Shown piece by piece: positions 9,232-18,662 of a stretch of 35,744 nt of DNA. Source of the DNA: Tieghemiomyces parasiticus (lineage: Eukaryota; Kickxellomycota; Dimargaritomycetes; Dimargaritales; Dimargaritaceae). A program made the position numbers and the translations under genes. Under the pieces are notes generated by a model. It had not been told where the DNA came from, ran no database searches, and saw only the letters and a program-made list of their open reading frames with translations. The stretch spans positions 1 through 35,744 of the forward strand of contig JANBPT010000443.1 in the NCBI GenBank assembly GCA_027575765.1. Direction: 5' to 3'. Position 1 is the first letter of the stretch; each line of letters opens with the position of its first letter.

Positions 9232-11672
9232 TGAGAGCCCAACAAGACTACTGTATGGCGCTCCTTGATCGAGACACACCTGTCGTATTGAATACGATTC
9301 CACTCGCCTGATTAACCTTCCCGCATTCCCGTAGGGGCGTGGGTATTACGCCTCCTTCTCCCGTACCTACATAGATTTTCATTAGTCTTCTACTTTGTAT
9401 CTTCCTCATTCTCAACATGCATCGCATCCCAGTTACGATAAAAATACTATATCAATTAGTCGGCCTTATCAAAAAAAACTCTAGAACAAGTCTCCCATAC
9501 CAGGCCATTCGCTGCCGTGGATGCCGTGTCGACCCCGGGGCAGTCTGATAGGAGGGGCCATGCATCAAAATGATACTGGATGGTCCCTATGCGTAGGCTG
9601 CTCTCTAGTACATAAGAACTGCTTATAGCGGGCACTATGCCGTCGAACTATTCCACAGCCCGCAGCTTCCGGAACATGGGCACAAACCAGTACCGCGTTG
9701 ATGACTGGCGTAGGCGTACATAGAGGCGAGACTCCCCCCCAATTGAGGCGCTAACGACATAGCCTGTGCAGACTGCGCTTGAGAACGAAGTCCCCTCCTT
9801 CGTCTCTCTCGCTCTCTTTCTCTAGCCCTGTTCTACCCACTCACTGTTTTCTGTTCGACCTATACTTCAACTCTCCGCCTGGACTTCAAACTCCTATCAC
9901 TCGAGTTCATGAGCTGGCGGGTGCTGCCGTCCTGGATTGAAGCGGAAACCAAGAGATCCACAATCTTCTGGTCGATGTGCTCTCTGTAGCGCATACCTTT
10001 TGTATCGCTTTCTCGGGCTTGACCTCAGATTCTCGGTGGTATGCTTTAGAAGGTTCAATGTACCATCCGCGACTGCCTTACCCACTGGATGGTAGTTTGG
10101 GAGAGTGCATGGATGCCGAAGGTCACCTGGGCATCCTGTATTTTACAGTAAATTGGGTCGAAGGACGCGCCATGATTAGAAGGAAACGCAGTGACTTGCA
10201 TAGGGTGTCTACGGACGCATTCCTCTGTCAAGTGCGCTATCGGTAAGGATCAGGTTGACCCGTTACCGCTCTGATGGCTGTGGCCAGAAGGCCCGTCAGA
10301 AGCGGACAGGCTGAAGTTCTAGTTGTGGCCCTTCCTAGTTTGGAGAAATGTGCAGTGTCATCTGCTGCATAGTTTAGCTATTATTCCCACCACGGGGCTG
10401 CATGGGCGCTCTGTGGGGGGCATAGTTGGCATGTGAAAATGGATCAGACACTCGTGGTCGGCCTGTGGTAGGGAAGCTGGTGACACCCCCTGCTATGGAA
10501 CGGATACAACCGTCCCAGCCGAACGCAATTCGTTGAAGCTGCAGCGCTTGTCAGTCACCATCGGCCCTCCGCAACGCCACCCTTACACCATTCATATATA
10601 GTTGATACGCCATTGGGCCACGGATGAAGACTTGGCAAAGTAGTCCGAAGGGCGGCATCCATGAAGGGTTTGGGCTACACAGATAACAACGATATGACGA
10701 CTGCGGCCTTCGTTACTCGCCCCCCTTATCGTTAGTAGGAAGCAGCCGCCCCCGTTAACTGTACCGCGATGCCCCCGCGTAAGGGATTGGGCTTAGCGAG
10801 GACAATCGAAAGTGGTATTTATTCTGCCCCGCTCATGTCCAGCACCAGTTAGACCGCTTCTATTCTCCTGCCTACAACTGGATAGCAGGTCACCTTCAAC
10901 TTTACCTCCGGTAGTAGGCTGGCGTGGATGAGGGATCTGGCAGAGAGGACCGGGAAGAGGTGATAAGCAGCCCCTGGGTGACACAGCTGACGAATTCATG
11001 GACGGCGGGAGCTGGCCCATTCCCTCCCCCATCACGTAGAGTTAATGCGGAGGTGGTACGGCTTGGCCAGCAGTGACAGTGGGTGCAGTGGATGACGTCA
11101 AGCCGCTCCAAAGATGACAGTTGCAAAAAAGTAATTGGCGGCTGGGCGGACATGAGGCATCCAGCCTAAATCTTAACTAGAACTACGTTGTCTTCGATCT
11201 ATCGGGCGGCCTGGCTGGCCGCCCCGCCACCAATGTCAACGGTCCGCTTGCTATGGTCTCTGTCTTCTCAGCAGTGAATACCGTTAGCCATAAGTAGTAA
11301 ACAATGGAGCACTGACTAGGCCCTGGTGAGGAACGACTAGGAAAAGATATCTTCTCACTCGCCAATGCCCAAGTAGGAAATACAGCGTCCCATTTCGTCT
11401 CTGACCGGTCCCTTGCAGGACGCATCAAAAGGAGGAAGGCACCTACTGGCCCAATTTAAAGGGATTGACGTTACAAACCGCCGGGATAAATTCGTGGAAG
11501 GCTATCTGGTCCACCCCGCCAGTCGTGAGGATGGAGGCCGATAGGCGGCATCTGCGACGTCAGACGATTCCTGATAACCCTCCTTGATATTTACGTAAGA
11601 CAGTTACACCGAAAGAGTACCGTCGTGGCACCTGACGGGGAGCTTTCCCTGAGAGCCACCGAATCCTTTCCC
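9232..11672. other. Intergenic region without a recognisable gene
   Basis: These 2.4 kb separate the peptide gene from the first hydrolase. Short frames at 9977-10246, 10793-11153 and 11183-11428 have no motif, no promoter and no family resemblance. A C/T-rich stretch at 9790-9895 is the only compositional feature. A spliced gene of very short exons could be missed by eye. Confidence 0.4.
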
Positions 11673-11680
11673 TATAAATA
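11673..11680 (+). promoter_or_regulatory. TATA box of the first ABHD-type hydrolase
   Basis: TATAAATA within CCTATAAATATG, 226 bases before the ATG at 11899, followed by a C/T-rich leader. Confidence 0.6.
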
Positions 11681-11898
11681 TGCAGGGAATCTCCCCTCTC
11701 CCGACGGCTCGAAATAGATTATAGTCCGTAAGCCTCGAACATTTTCATCCGTATAATACATCAATTCTCTGACTCCCTCCCCCACCTCAACCTCGTCATA
11801 TGCTACCGACCCATCTCCGCTGCCTCCTACTCCCCAATCTGCAGCCTTTTTCTTTCTAGGCCCATTTTTAACCCACACACGAGGCCAGTTAACCAACC

Positions 11899-13698
11899 AT
11901 GTTCAGCCTCAGTAGCGTCAATTTGTTCAGTACCGGCGTCCCACACCTGGGTGCACTCCAGGACTACCTCCCCTCACTCAATAGCCATTGGCCCACCAGC
12001 CCAGAGAAGGCTCGGGCCGTCGAATGCAAGCACCTATCTTTATTGCCTTCCTTCCGCCCGGTCGAACCCCTCGAGGAGTACCTGCGGACGCTAAGCCCCG
12101 ACGGCCGTGACTATCACGCCAGGCTGTGTGAGGCTACCGCAGTCTCCGGCGAGGGCGAGTTGGTGGCTCGGGTCGGCGATGTAGCCATCGGCCAGGGCCA
12201 GTTTATACGAACCTTCATGATACATCGCGAACATACCGTCCACGCCAGTCCCAGTGACTCGGCCGAGGGTAATGGTGACGGGTTCGCCGCTTGCCCTCCG
12301 TCGTCACCCACCATCTCCCTGTCTTCCACCGACTCGCTACCTGTGCACCCCAGCGAGACCGCCCCAATTGTCATGATGCACGGATTCGGCGGTGGCCTGG
12401 GCCACTACTACCGCAATTACGAAGCCCTGGCCGCTCCCGGCGGACGTATCGTGTATGGGCTGGACTGGCTCGGGATGGGCCTAAGCAGTCGGCCGACGGA
12501 TCTACCGTGGTTCACCTCATCGTCCCCTCCCTATAGGGACACTTCTGGATTGGATAAACCAAGTGCCAACTCAACCCCAGCTGCCACAGCCATTGATTCC
12601 ACCGTGGCCGTCGACGAGGAGAATTCCATGACCCGTCGGGCCGAGGAGTTCTTTGTAGACGGACTGGAGCGTTGGCGTCAGGCTATGGGCATCCCTCAGC
12701 TCTTTCTTATCGGCCACAGCTTCGGTGGGTACATGTGCGCTGCCTACGCCATGAAATACTCGACCCGCGTGGAGAAACTGCTCCTCCTCAGCCCCATGGG
12801 TATTGCCGAACCGCCCCCGGGTTACCGCGAATGGGCCAACCGCGTCACCCACGGCGATCTGGATGTTATCCTGCCCTCTGCAAAGTACCGACGCCGCATT
12901 CCTCCCACCCTGTGGAAACCTGCCCGTGACCGGAGACAAGCAAATTTATCATCAGTCCCAACCGCCCCCGCTAATACCGGGGAACAACGGGGGACAGTCC
13001 AAGTCCGGTCACGACCCAGCGTGGCCCCTATGGTCACCGACACCAAGGGCAACGCCCCCGGCTCGGCCTTTCCTGGCTTTCTGGATCCCGTCCCCGGGCC
13101 GACCACCATAATGACCACCCCTGATGGAGAATCGGATGACGACCCGGACTCCATCTATGAAGTGGTCCCACTAGCCGGCCAGGATGACCAGTTCCACCTA
13201 CCAGGCTCTCCGGAGAATTTTATTCGCCACCCGCGGCTATTGGGCCACGTTTTTGCGCAAATCTGGACACGATGCCTCTCCCCGCAGTGGTTCGTAAGGG
13301 CCTTGGGCCCACTAGGCCACACCTTAATCCGCCGGTTCTGCTCGGATGGTCCCAAGTCCCTTGACCCGGACGAGGTCGCCCGGCTCAACGACTACGTGTT
13401 TCACCTGGCCGCCCTCCCTGGCTCGGGCGAGTATGCCTACACGGCCCTGCTCACCCCGTACGCCTTTGCGCGCCGTCCGCTGCGTCACCGCGTTAACCCA
13501 CAGACCCTGACTGTACCCTGCGTGGTTATGTTTGGCGAGCACGACTGGATCAATATGGGCGGTGCCGAGGCCATGGTCCGCGGCCTTCCCGGAGACTCCC
13601 GCGTGGTATACTTTTCCGGTGCAAACCACACCGCCATGCTGGAGAATCCTAGTGAGTTTAACCAGTTTGTCTTGGAGGAACTCGGCTATGTGGACTAG
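11899..13698 (+). CDS. Alpha/beta hydrolase, ABHD4/ABHD5 (CGI-58)-like, copy 1
   Basis: Intronless gene of 599 codons; ATG context CCAACCATGT, stop TAG. The alpha/beta-hydrolase fold is seen in order: oxyanion-loop HGFGGG (161-166), RNYEALA, then DWLGMGLSSRP typical of the ABHD4/5 and yeast CLD1/ICT1 group. The nucleophile elbow is GHSFGG with Ser274, followed by EKLLLLSPMG. The likely acid is Asp549 (GEHDW) and the His is His577 (ANHTAMLENP). With Ser, Asp and His all present it should be an active lipid hydrolase or acyltransferase acting on lysophospholipids, cardiolipin or triacylglycerol; the substrate cannot be chosen from sequence. Animal ABHD5 has about 350 residues. The excess here is low-complexity insertions near 205-243 and 335-430, in the cap region. 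The acyltransferase motif HX4D of the family reads HX4E (H577, E582). It is paralogous to 32542-34272. Confidence 0.9.
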   Translation: MFSLSSVNLFSTGVPHLGALQDYLPSLNSHWPTSPEKARAVECKHLSLLPSFRPVEPLEEYLRTLSPDGRDYHARLCEATAVSGEGELVARVGDVAIGQGQFIRTFMIHREHTVHASPSDSAEGNGDGFAACPPSSPTISLSSTDSLPVHPSETAPIVMMHGFGGGLGHYYRNYEALAAPGGRIVYGLDWLGMGLSSRPTDLPWFTSSSPPYRDTSGLDKPSANSTPAATAIDSTVAVDEENSMTRRAEEFFVDGLERWRQAMGIPQLFLIGHSFGGYMCAAYAMKYSTRVEKLLLLSPMGIAEPPPGYREWANRVTHGDLDVILPSAKYRRRIPPTLWKPARDRRQANLSSVPTAPANTGEQRGTVQVRSRPSVAPMVTDTKGNAPGSAFPGFLDPVPGPTTIMTTPDGESDDDPDSIYEVVPLAGQDDQFHLPGSPENFIRHPRLLGHVFAQIWTRCLSPQWFVRALGPLGHTLIRRFCSDGPKSLDPDEVARLNDYVFHLAALPGSGEYAYTALLTPYAFARRPLRHRVNPQTLTVPCVVMFGEHDWINMGGAEAMVRGLPGDSRVVYFSGANHTAMLENPSEFNQFVLEELGYVD

Positions 13699-14294
13699 TG
13701 TCAATACAATTTGGCCACCTTCACTTTTTTGCTACGCCGTCGTCAGAACTTTCCATTATCCGTCACCTCTCCTCTACCATTGGTGACATTCTTACAGCCA
13801 TTATCCTGTAAAGTTTTACCCTTTTCCTGGCCACCATTACTGTACATTAAATCCATTAATACATCATTTAGCTATTCAAGAGTACGACTCAGATATATTT
13901 ATAGTAATACAAGTTGATGAAGGTCCAACGAGACGGGCAAAGTTCGGTCGGAAGATGGCGTACCAATAGTACAAATGGGGAGAGTGACATGGTCGGGCTT
14001 AAATGATTCTGGCAACTTGGTCGAGCTGCAGGGAGGCGGGCGTCACCTGAAAAAGGGAGTTCGACCGACGACCTACATGAGTCGCTGAAACTTAAGGTCT
14101 GGAGTGGGTAGTATGACAAAACACAACGACACGGGTATTTATCAGCATGGCCGATAGGGTGCATGACTAAGTGGGAGAAAGAGAGAGAGGAGGAGGAAGG
14201 GTGCCTCCTCAACTCGGTCCACAATAATCTGGCACAGGGACGTGTGCGCATGTGGTTTGCCGGATCGAGACGCTGTCGGTTGCCACAGGATACG
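13699..14294. other. Convergent intergenic region
   Basis: The 3' ends of the first hydrolase (plus) and BLOC1S2 (minus) face each other here. The stretch 13830-13915 is AT-rich (ATTAAATCCATTAATACATC and a TATA-like TATATTTATAG) and probably carries a polyadenylation region. No canonical AATAAA follows the hydrolase stop, and I see no gene. Confidence 0.45.
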
Positions 14295-15514
14295 TCACCT
14301 ACCGAGCTGCCGCGAAAAGGCGTCTAACTGCTGGGCCATTTCCTCGAGTTCAGCTATTTGCTGCGTGACCAATTCTGCCTGGTCGATGTAAGCATCCATT
14401 TCGGAATCTGTCCATAAAGCGGCATGCCGGATATTATGAAGGGCAGGGAGAAGAGGGTGGCGGTGATGTGGGAGGTTAGTGGACATGCAGTACGTGGAAT
14501 ACGCAGGAGATTGGATGGTAAGTAACAGGGCAGTTTGCCGCCAGGATACGTTGCGAAACGGAACCGACGGGCGGCGCGTGCGGGCCACACGCAGCTCACG
14601 CGGTAACTGACTTCCCATCGGAAGCAAAAGCAAAAATAAATAAATAAATAGCAGGAGGTTGGGAGGCGTAGAGAAGTCAAACGTACAGGTCTGCTGGGCT
14701 TTGGCTGCCGATACGAGCAAGTCTTGGACGGTGGAGGCCAGGGAATCGTACTTTTCACGGGTGGTCACGTTAACTTCTTCGATGAGCCGTAGGTCCTCGG
14801 CGGCCACTGTCGGCTCGGTTACATGTGCGGGGAATAAGTGCAATAGTTGTAATTTTGTTAGCCGCGTTGACTCTAGGCCAAACTGAAAGTCGACAGCCCT
14901 CTTTTCGGGCCCCTATTCGAGTCCCCTCCCCCTCCCCCCAAAAAAACCACGGAAACCCAATTCAGCTTACCGAGAAATTCCCCGCGTACGACCTGCCCGA
15001 TTTTGCCGGCCGTCTCTGCCGCTGCCCAGTCGAGTCGAGCCTGCGGGTCAACGGGCTCTCCTTCGCCGCCACCACCCCCTTTCAGTCCGTCCACACCCAG
15101 CCTCCCGCGATGTCTGTCGCCAGTCCCATAGTACCCTGCCCCGTCGCCCCTGCCGCCATGGTTGTCGTCGTCCTCCCCCTCCTCCGTTAACGCGGAAATC
15201 CCATTCCGCTGGGCGGCACTCAATAGTGCGTCCCAGTACGCCGGCCCGCTACTCCCGCTGACGGTACGGGCGGCCCGCTCGCGGGGTTGGGTAAGGAAGG
15301 CGGTCGATGGTGACGAATGACCACTGGCGGATGGGTGATGGGTATTCGTGCCAATTTCATCAACGGAAGCTGTGCGTGAACGAAGTGACGATAGTAACCA
15401 GTGGGAGGGGGAGGTTGAGGATTCTCCTGGGGAGGCCGTACGCGTGCGTTCGCGGAAGAGAGCCGGGAGGCTCTCCAGAAACGAGGAGGCCGTGTCAGCG
15501 CGGGGTTTTGACAT
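14295..15514 (-). CDS. BLOC1S2: BLOC-1 complex subunit 2 (BLOC1S2), three exons
   Basis: Exons are 15514-14971, 14806-14687 and 14407-14295, giving 258 codons. Intron 1 (14970-14807) has a GTAAGC donor, a CTAAC branch-like site and a GACAG acceptor; intron 2 (14686-14408) has a GTACGT donor and a GGACAG acceptor. Phases match at both joins. The spliced C-terminal 80 or so residues follow human BLOC1S2 closely: GEFLVAAEDLRLIEEVN, then QQTYSEMDAYIDQAELV, QQIAELEEMAQQLDAFS and RQL. The Tyr made by the second join falls on a conserved position. These are the coiled-coil helices by which the subunit packs into BLOC-1 (and BORC in animals), which work in endosome and lysosome trafficking. The first ATG is the only in-frame Met in exon 1, so the start is fixed. 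It adds about 160 Ser/Gly-rich residues absent from the 142-residue human protein. Confidence 0.85.
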
Positions 15515-15931
15515 GAGGGGTGGAGGGCTGATGACTATGATGGTGCTGGCCAGCCGAATTCAAGTAAATGAGAGGCAATTTGGGAAGGGGGGAAAAAGTA
15601 AAGCAGTGGCTGAAGAGGGAACCTTTCTAAGTTAGGGTGCATCCTTCTGTGCGTAGGTACATCGACTGCCTGATCGGGTGAAATGTGGAGGGGCACACTA
15701 GCGGAGTTGCCACCCCTGTGGACTGATGCTGCACACATGGAATACTCTTCGCTTTCGCGCGTCGCTTTGGAAGAAGCAGCCGTGGAGCTGCTTTCAGTTA
15801 GGCCGTGTGCAGGCCCAGTTGACCGCAAGTCTTTGATTATTTTTATTATCACTACCTAGACAAGTCGCTGGTACGTCAACAGTGCGGGTAATAGCCATTC
15901 TGTAAAGACACGGCAATCTGCCCGTCGGAAC
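15515..15931. other. Spacer between TRM44 and BLOC1S2
   Basis: This holds the 3' end of TRM44 and the promoter of BLOC1S2, both minus strand. An open frame (15535-15852, minus) has no family resemblance and lies in untranslated or promoter sequence. No TATA box is clear before BLOC1S2. Confidence 0.45.
15842..15847 (-). terminator. Polyadenylation signal of TRM44
   Basis: The minus strand reads AATAAA, 85 bases after the TRM44 stop codon. Confidence 0.4.
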
Positions 15932-18662
15932 TCATAAGTTTATAGAGCAGTCGCCGTTTGGCGAACAGCGGCCCGATTCCATTGAGTGCACCCTGTACGC
16001 CTCTTTAGCTTGTAATTTGGCCGTCCGTATCCGCGCCTTTTCGCGGTCTGACGTACGAGGCACGAATCGCCCGGCATCCTTGACGAGCTGATCTATGGCC
16101 TGTAGTACCTTCTGCTCGGCCTCGTGATCATCTGGAATGGACGAAGGGAATAGGTTGTGTTCGGCAAAGAGGGTAGATAGATTAGGAGTAAACCTCGTAT
16201 TAGCGACCTTCCCTGCCCAACCCCTCGATTACCAAAATAAACCATACATATATGCCACTCGTAGATGACTCAAAGAGTGTGCCTATGCTCCCATTCCACT
16301 TACCTCTCGCAAAGGTCCGGCGACGGCCCACTAGGGCGATGTCTTTAGTGGACGGAATACGAAGTGTCTCGTGTTCGACTTCAAACCCACACACCGCCAT
16401 GATCTCCTTGATGTATTCCACGTAGGCTTGGAACCGGGTCACCCCGGGGTTAGCAACAGCCGTGGTACCACCCGCTCCGCTGTCTCCGCCCTCCCCCCGG
16501 CGTTTGGGGGCCACGAACTTGGCACCGGAGAGTTCGAATGGGCAGCACGGGATGAGGACGATTTTGGCGTCATAGCGGGACCGTGCGGCCATGATGGGAA
16601 TCCAGGGGATGAGCTCGTCTGCGTGATTACCGATGAACCACTCCACATCCGGGTAGCGGGCGTCGACTGGTACCAGGGTCTCGGCCCGGAGGTCCGTGGT
16701 ATACCGAACGGGGGAGTCGATTGCGTCTGCGGTGGCATAGTAGCCCCACACTTTGCGCTCGCTCTGGTCGATACCGTACCCGGCGATACCCTCGCAGGCC
16801 AGTAGGTGAACCAGGAAGCCGTTTCCGCAGCCAAAGTCAACGTACTTGTGGCTGGTGGCATAGGTGAGGAAGATTATAGACCGGGCAAGAGGTCGGGCCT
16901 ATGGGTGCTGTGTCAGTGAACTAGTCATCCTAGCCGTACTTGGGTAGCCGAAGTAACATGGATAGTACCCTGCATAACTAGAGTTCGGCCCGCCGGGGAA
17001 CTTACCGGAAAGGGTTCGTGGTAGGCTCGGCTTGCCAAATCCCCAGCAGCCACGCGGCAATACTGATATCTTCCGGTATGAATTTGCTGGCATCGGTCTT
17101 CTCGGGCCACTGGGCGATCCACGGAGCGGCGTAGCGCGCTTTAAGGGCAGCACGGATGGTGCGGTAACGGTCGTGATCGACCAATATATCGTAGCGGGTG
17201 GTCTTTTGGTACCCCGTTAATTCAGAGATGCACCATTTGGCCAGCTTGGTCAAGATGGTAGGCCACGAGCTGCGTTCCTTGGCGGTCAAAGTGAAAAGGC
17301 CGACATCTGGCCGGAGAAGCTGAAATTCGACGCTGAGGCGACCCTGGGGCGGCGGTCTGTGGTGTCAGGCAATTGTGCGCCCGGTCCAAAGGTAATGGGA
17401 TCCGTGAGATAGATATGTCAGGGTAGGCTGATTCGCTGGAAGAACCGGAGAAAAAAATACCAGGTTTGACCAAGACGGTCAGCGCTAACCATCGTTGTTG
17501 ACCGGCAGTAGAGCCGCCATTGAAATTACTTACATTTCCTCCGATTCCTCCGATTCAAACTCGGACTGTGCGGCCTCCTTCTGCTCGGCTGTGAGTCGTC
17601 TGTAAACATAGGCGTAGGAGGCAAACTGGGTGGGGATTCCAGTCGTGTGAAGGGGTAAAAAAAGGCGCCGATCCCCAGAGGAGCATTAAGCAGCAAGGGC
17701 TAAGTGATCAGTACAGCCCCCAAATAGCTCAAAAGTCTACTATAAAATAAGTAATGGTAGTCCGTCGAGTCAGACTCTGACCTACCTTGGGGTAATAGAA
17801 TGGCAACTTGGCCAGGTCGCCATCGAACGTCGCAAGATCCGGGGTGAAGTGTACGCGCCACTCTGGCAGCGATAAGTCGACCAAATGACACGCAAAAAGA
17901 CCATCGAGATCGTAACAATAAGAATAAGTTCAATGATAGCTCAGCTTAAGTAGGCCACAAAACTAAGCCGACTTGACGGTGCTCCAAGACGGCTAGGATC
18001 ATGTTCGCTCGAGACCTACCTTCGTTACCGTATTGCCAGACTTCGACCGTTTCAGTTATGACCGCATCCTTAGCGGCCCGTTTGGGCAAGAGTTTGCGGA
18101 CGACGCGCGCGTGCCGGACGGGCAGCTGAACTGTACTAGCCCGATGCAGCACCTGCTCGTCGTCCACGGGGTAGCCATCCTGCTGCACAATCACAGCCTG
18201 CTCGACCGGCGGAATGATAAGGTGAGGTTCGGCGATCCAGCGGTTCTACAGGATATGTGGTGGTGAGGAGGGTTATATGCTTCAGCGACAGGCAAAGTTA
18301 GGGTGCGGAGTCGTCAACTAAAAGTTATCGTCGAAAAAAATCATTAATAATTAGGTGGCGGTAGCAATACGGGTGAGTCTTACCATAACATGTAGAAAAT
18401 GGGCCTCGCTAACCGGCGTGATGCAGGACAGATGCGTTAGCCAGGGTTGGTCGTTCACCATACGGAGCGTAGGCACTTCCCCGTTGCCAGAGGCCAACGT
18501 GGTAAACACTGGGGGTAAGCCCGCGGCCAATTTATTGCCTGTCGCTTGGCTCGTCGACTGCTGCGCTCCGAGGGTCGAATGGCAACGTTGGGATCGGTAC
18601 TGGCGAATGAGCGTATTGCGGTAGCTCACGCTGTCGAACGGCTGGGGCTGGGCACTCGCCAT
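15932..18662 (-). CDS. TRM44: tRNA(Ser) (uracil-44-2'-O)-methyltransferase Trm44, seven exons
   Basis: Exons are 18662-18384, 18245-18020, 17862-17786, 17625-17534, 17356-17006, 16851-16304 and 16212-15932. The phases fit throughout and give 617 residues (yeast Trm44 has 567). The six introns run 91-177 nt, with donors GTAAGA, GTAGGT, GTAAGT and similar and AG acceptors. Family marks after splicing: WPEKTDASKFIPEDISIAAW, then the S-adenosylmethionine-binding motif DFGCGNGFLVHLL (from about residue 347), GYGIDQSERKVW, EWFIGNHADELIPWIPIMAA, IPCCPFELSGAKF and LRIPSTKDIALVGRRRTF. Trm44 methylates the ribose of U44 in tRNA-Ser in the cytosol. A Lys/Arg/Gly-rich insert (PKRRGEGGDSGAGG) sits after the CCPF motif. 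An in-frame upstream ATG at 18836 would add 58 basic, Ser-rich residues; I prefer 18662 but cannot exclude a longer form. The third exon (77 nt) is the join I trust least. Confidence 0.9.

Noticed and set aside
12571..12939. Antisense open frames within both hydrolase genes
   Set aside because: They are shadows of GC-rich coding sequence; the plus-strand frames carry the full hydrolase motifs.
14825..15190. Plus-strand frame with a signal-peptide-like start (VVILLAALTLG)
   Set aside because: It begins at GTG rather than ATG and lies antisense to intron 1 and exon 1 of BLOC1S2, whose splicing and homology are well supported.
15535..15852. Minus-strand frame between TRM44 and BLOC1S2
   Set aside because: It starts after the TRM44 stop and lies in the region of a polyadenylation signal and a promoter; no motif is seen.
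17700..17933. Minus-strand frame in the middle of TRM44
   Set aside because: It is a TTG-started frame offset from the real exon 3 (17862-17786); the phase-compatible splice sites give the conserved WRVHFTPDLATFDGDLAKL frame instead.
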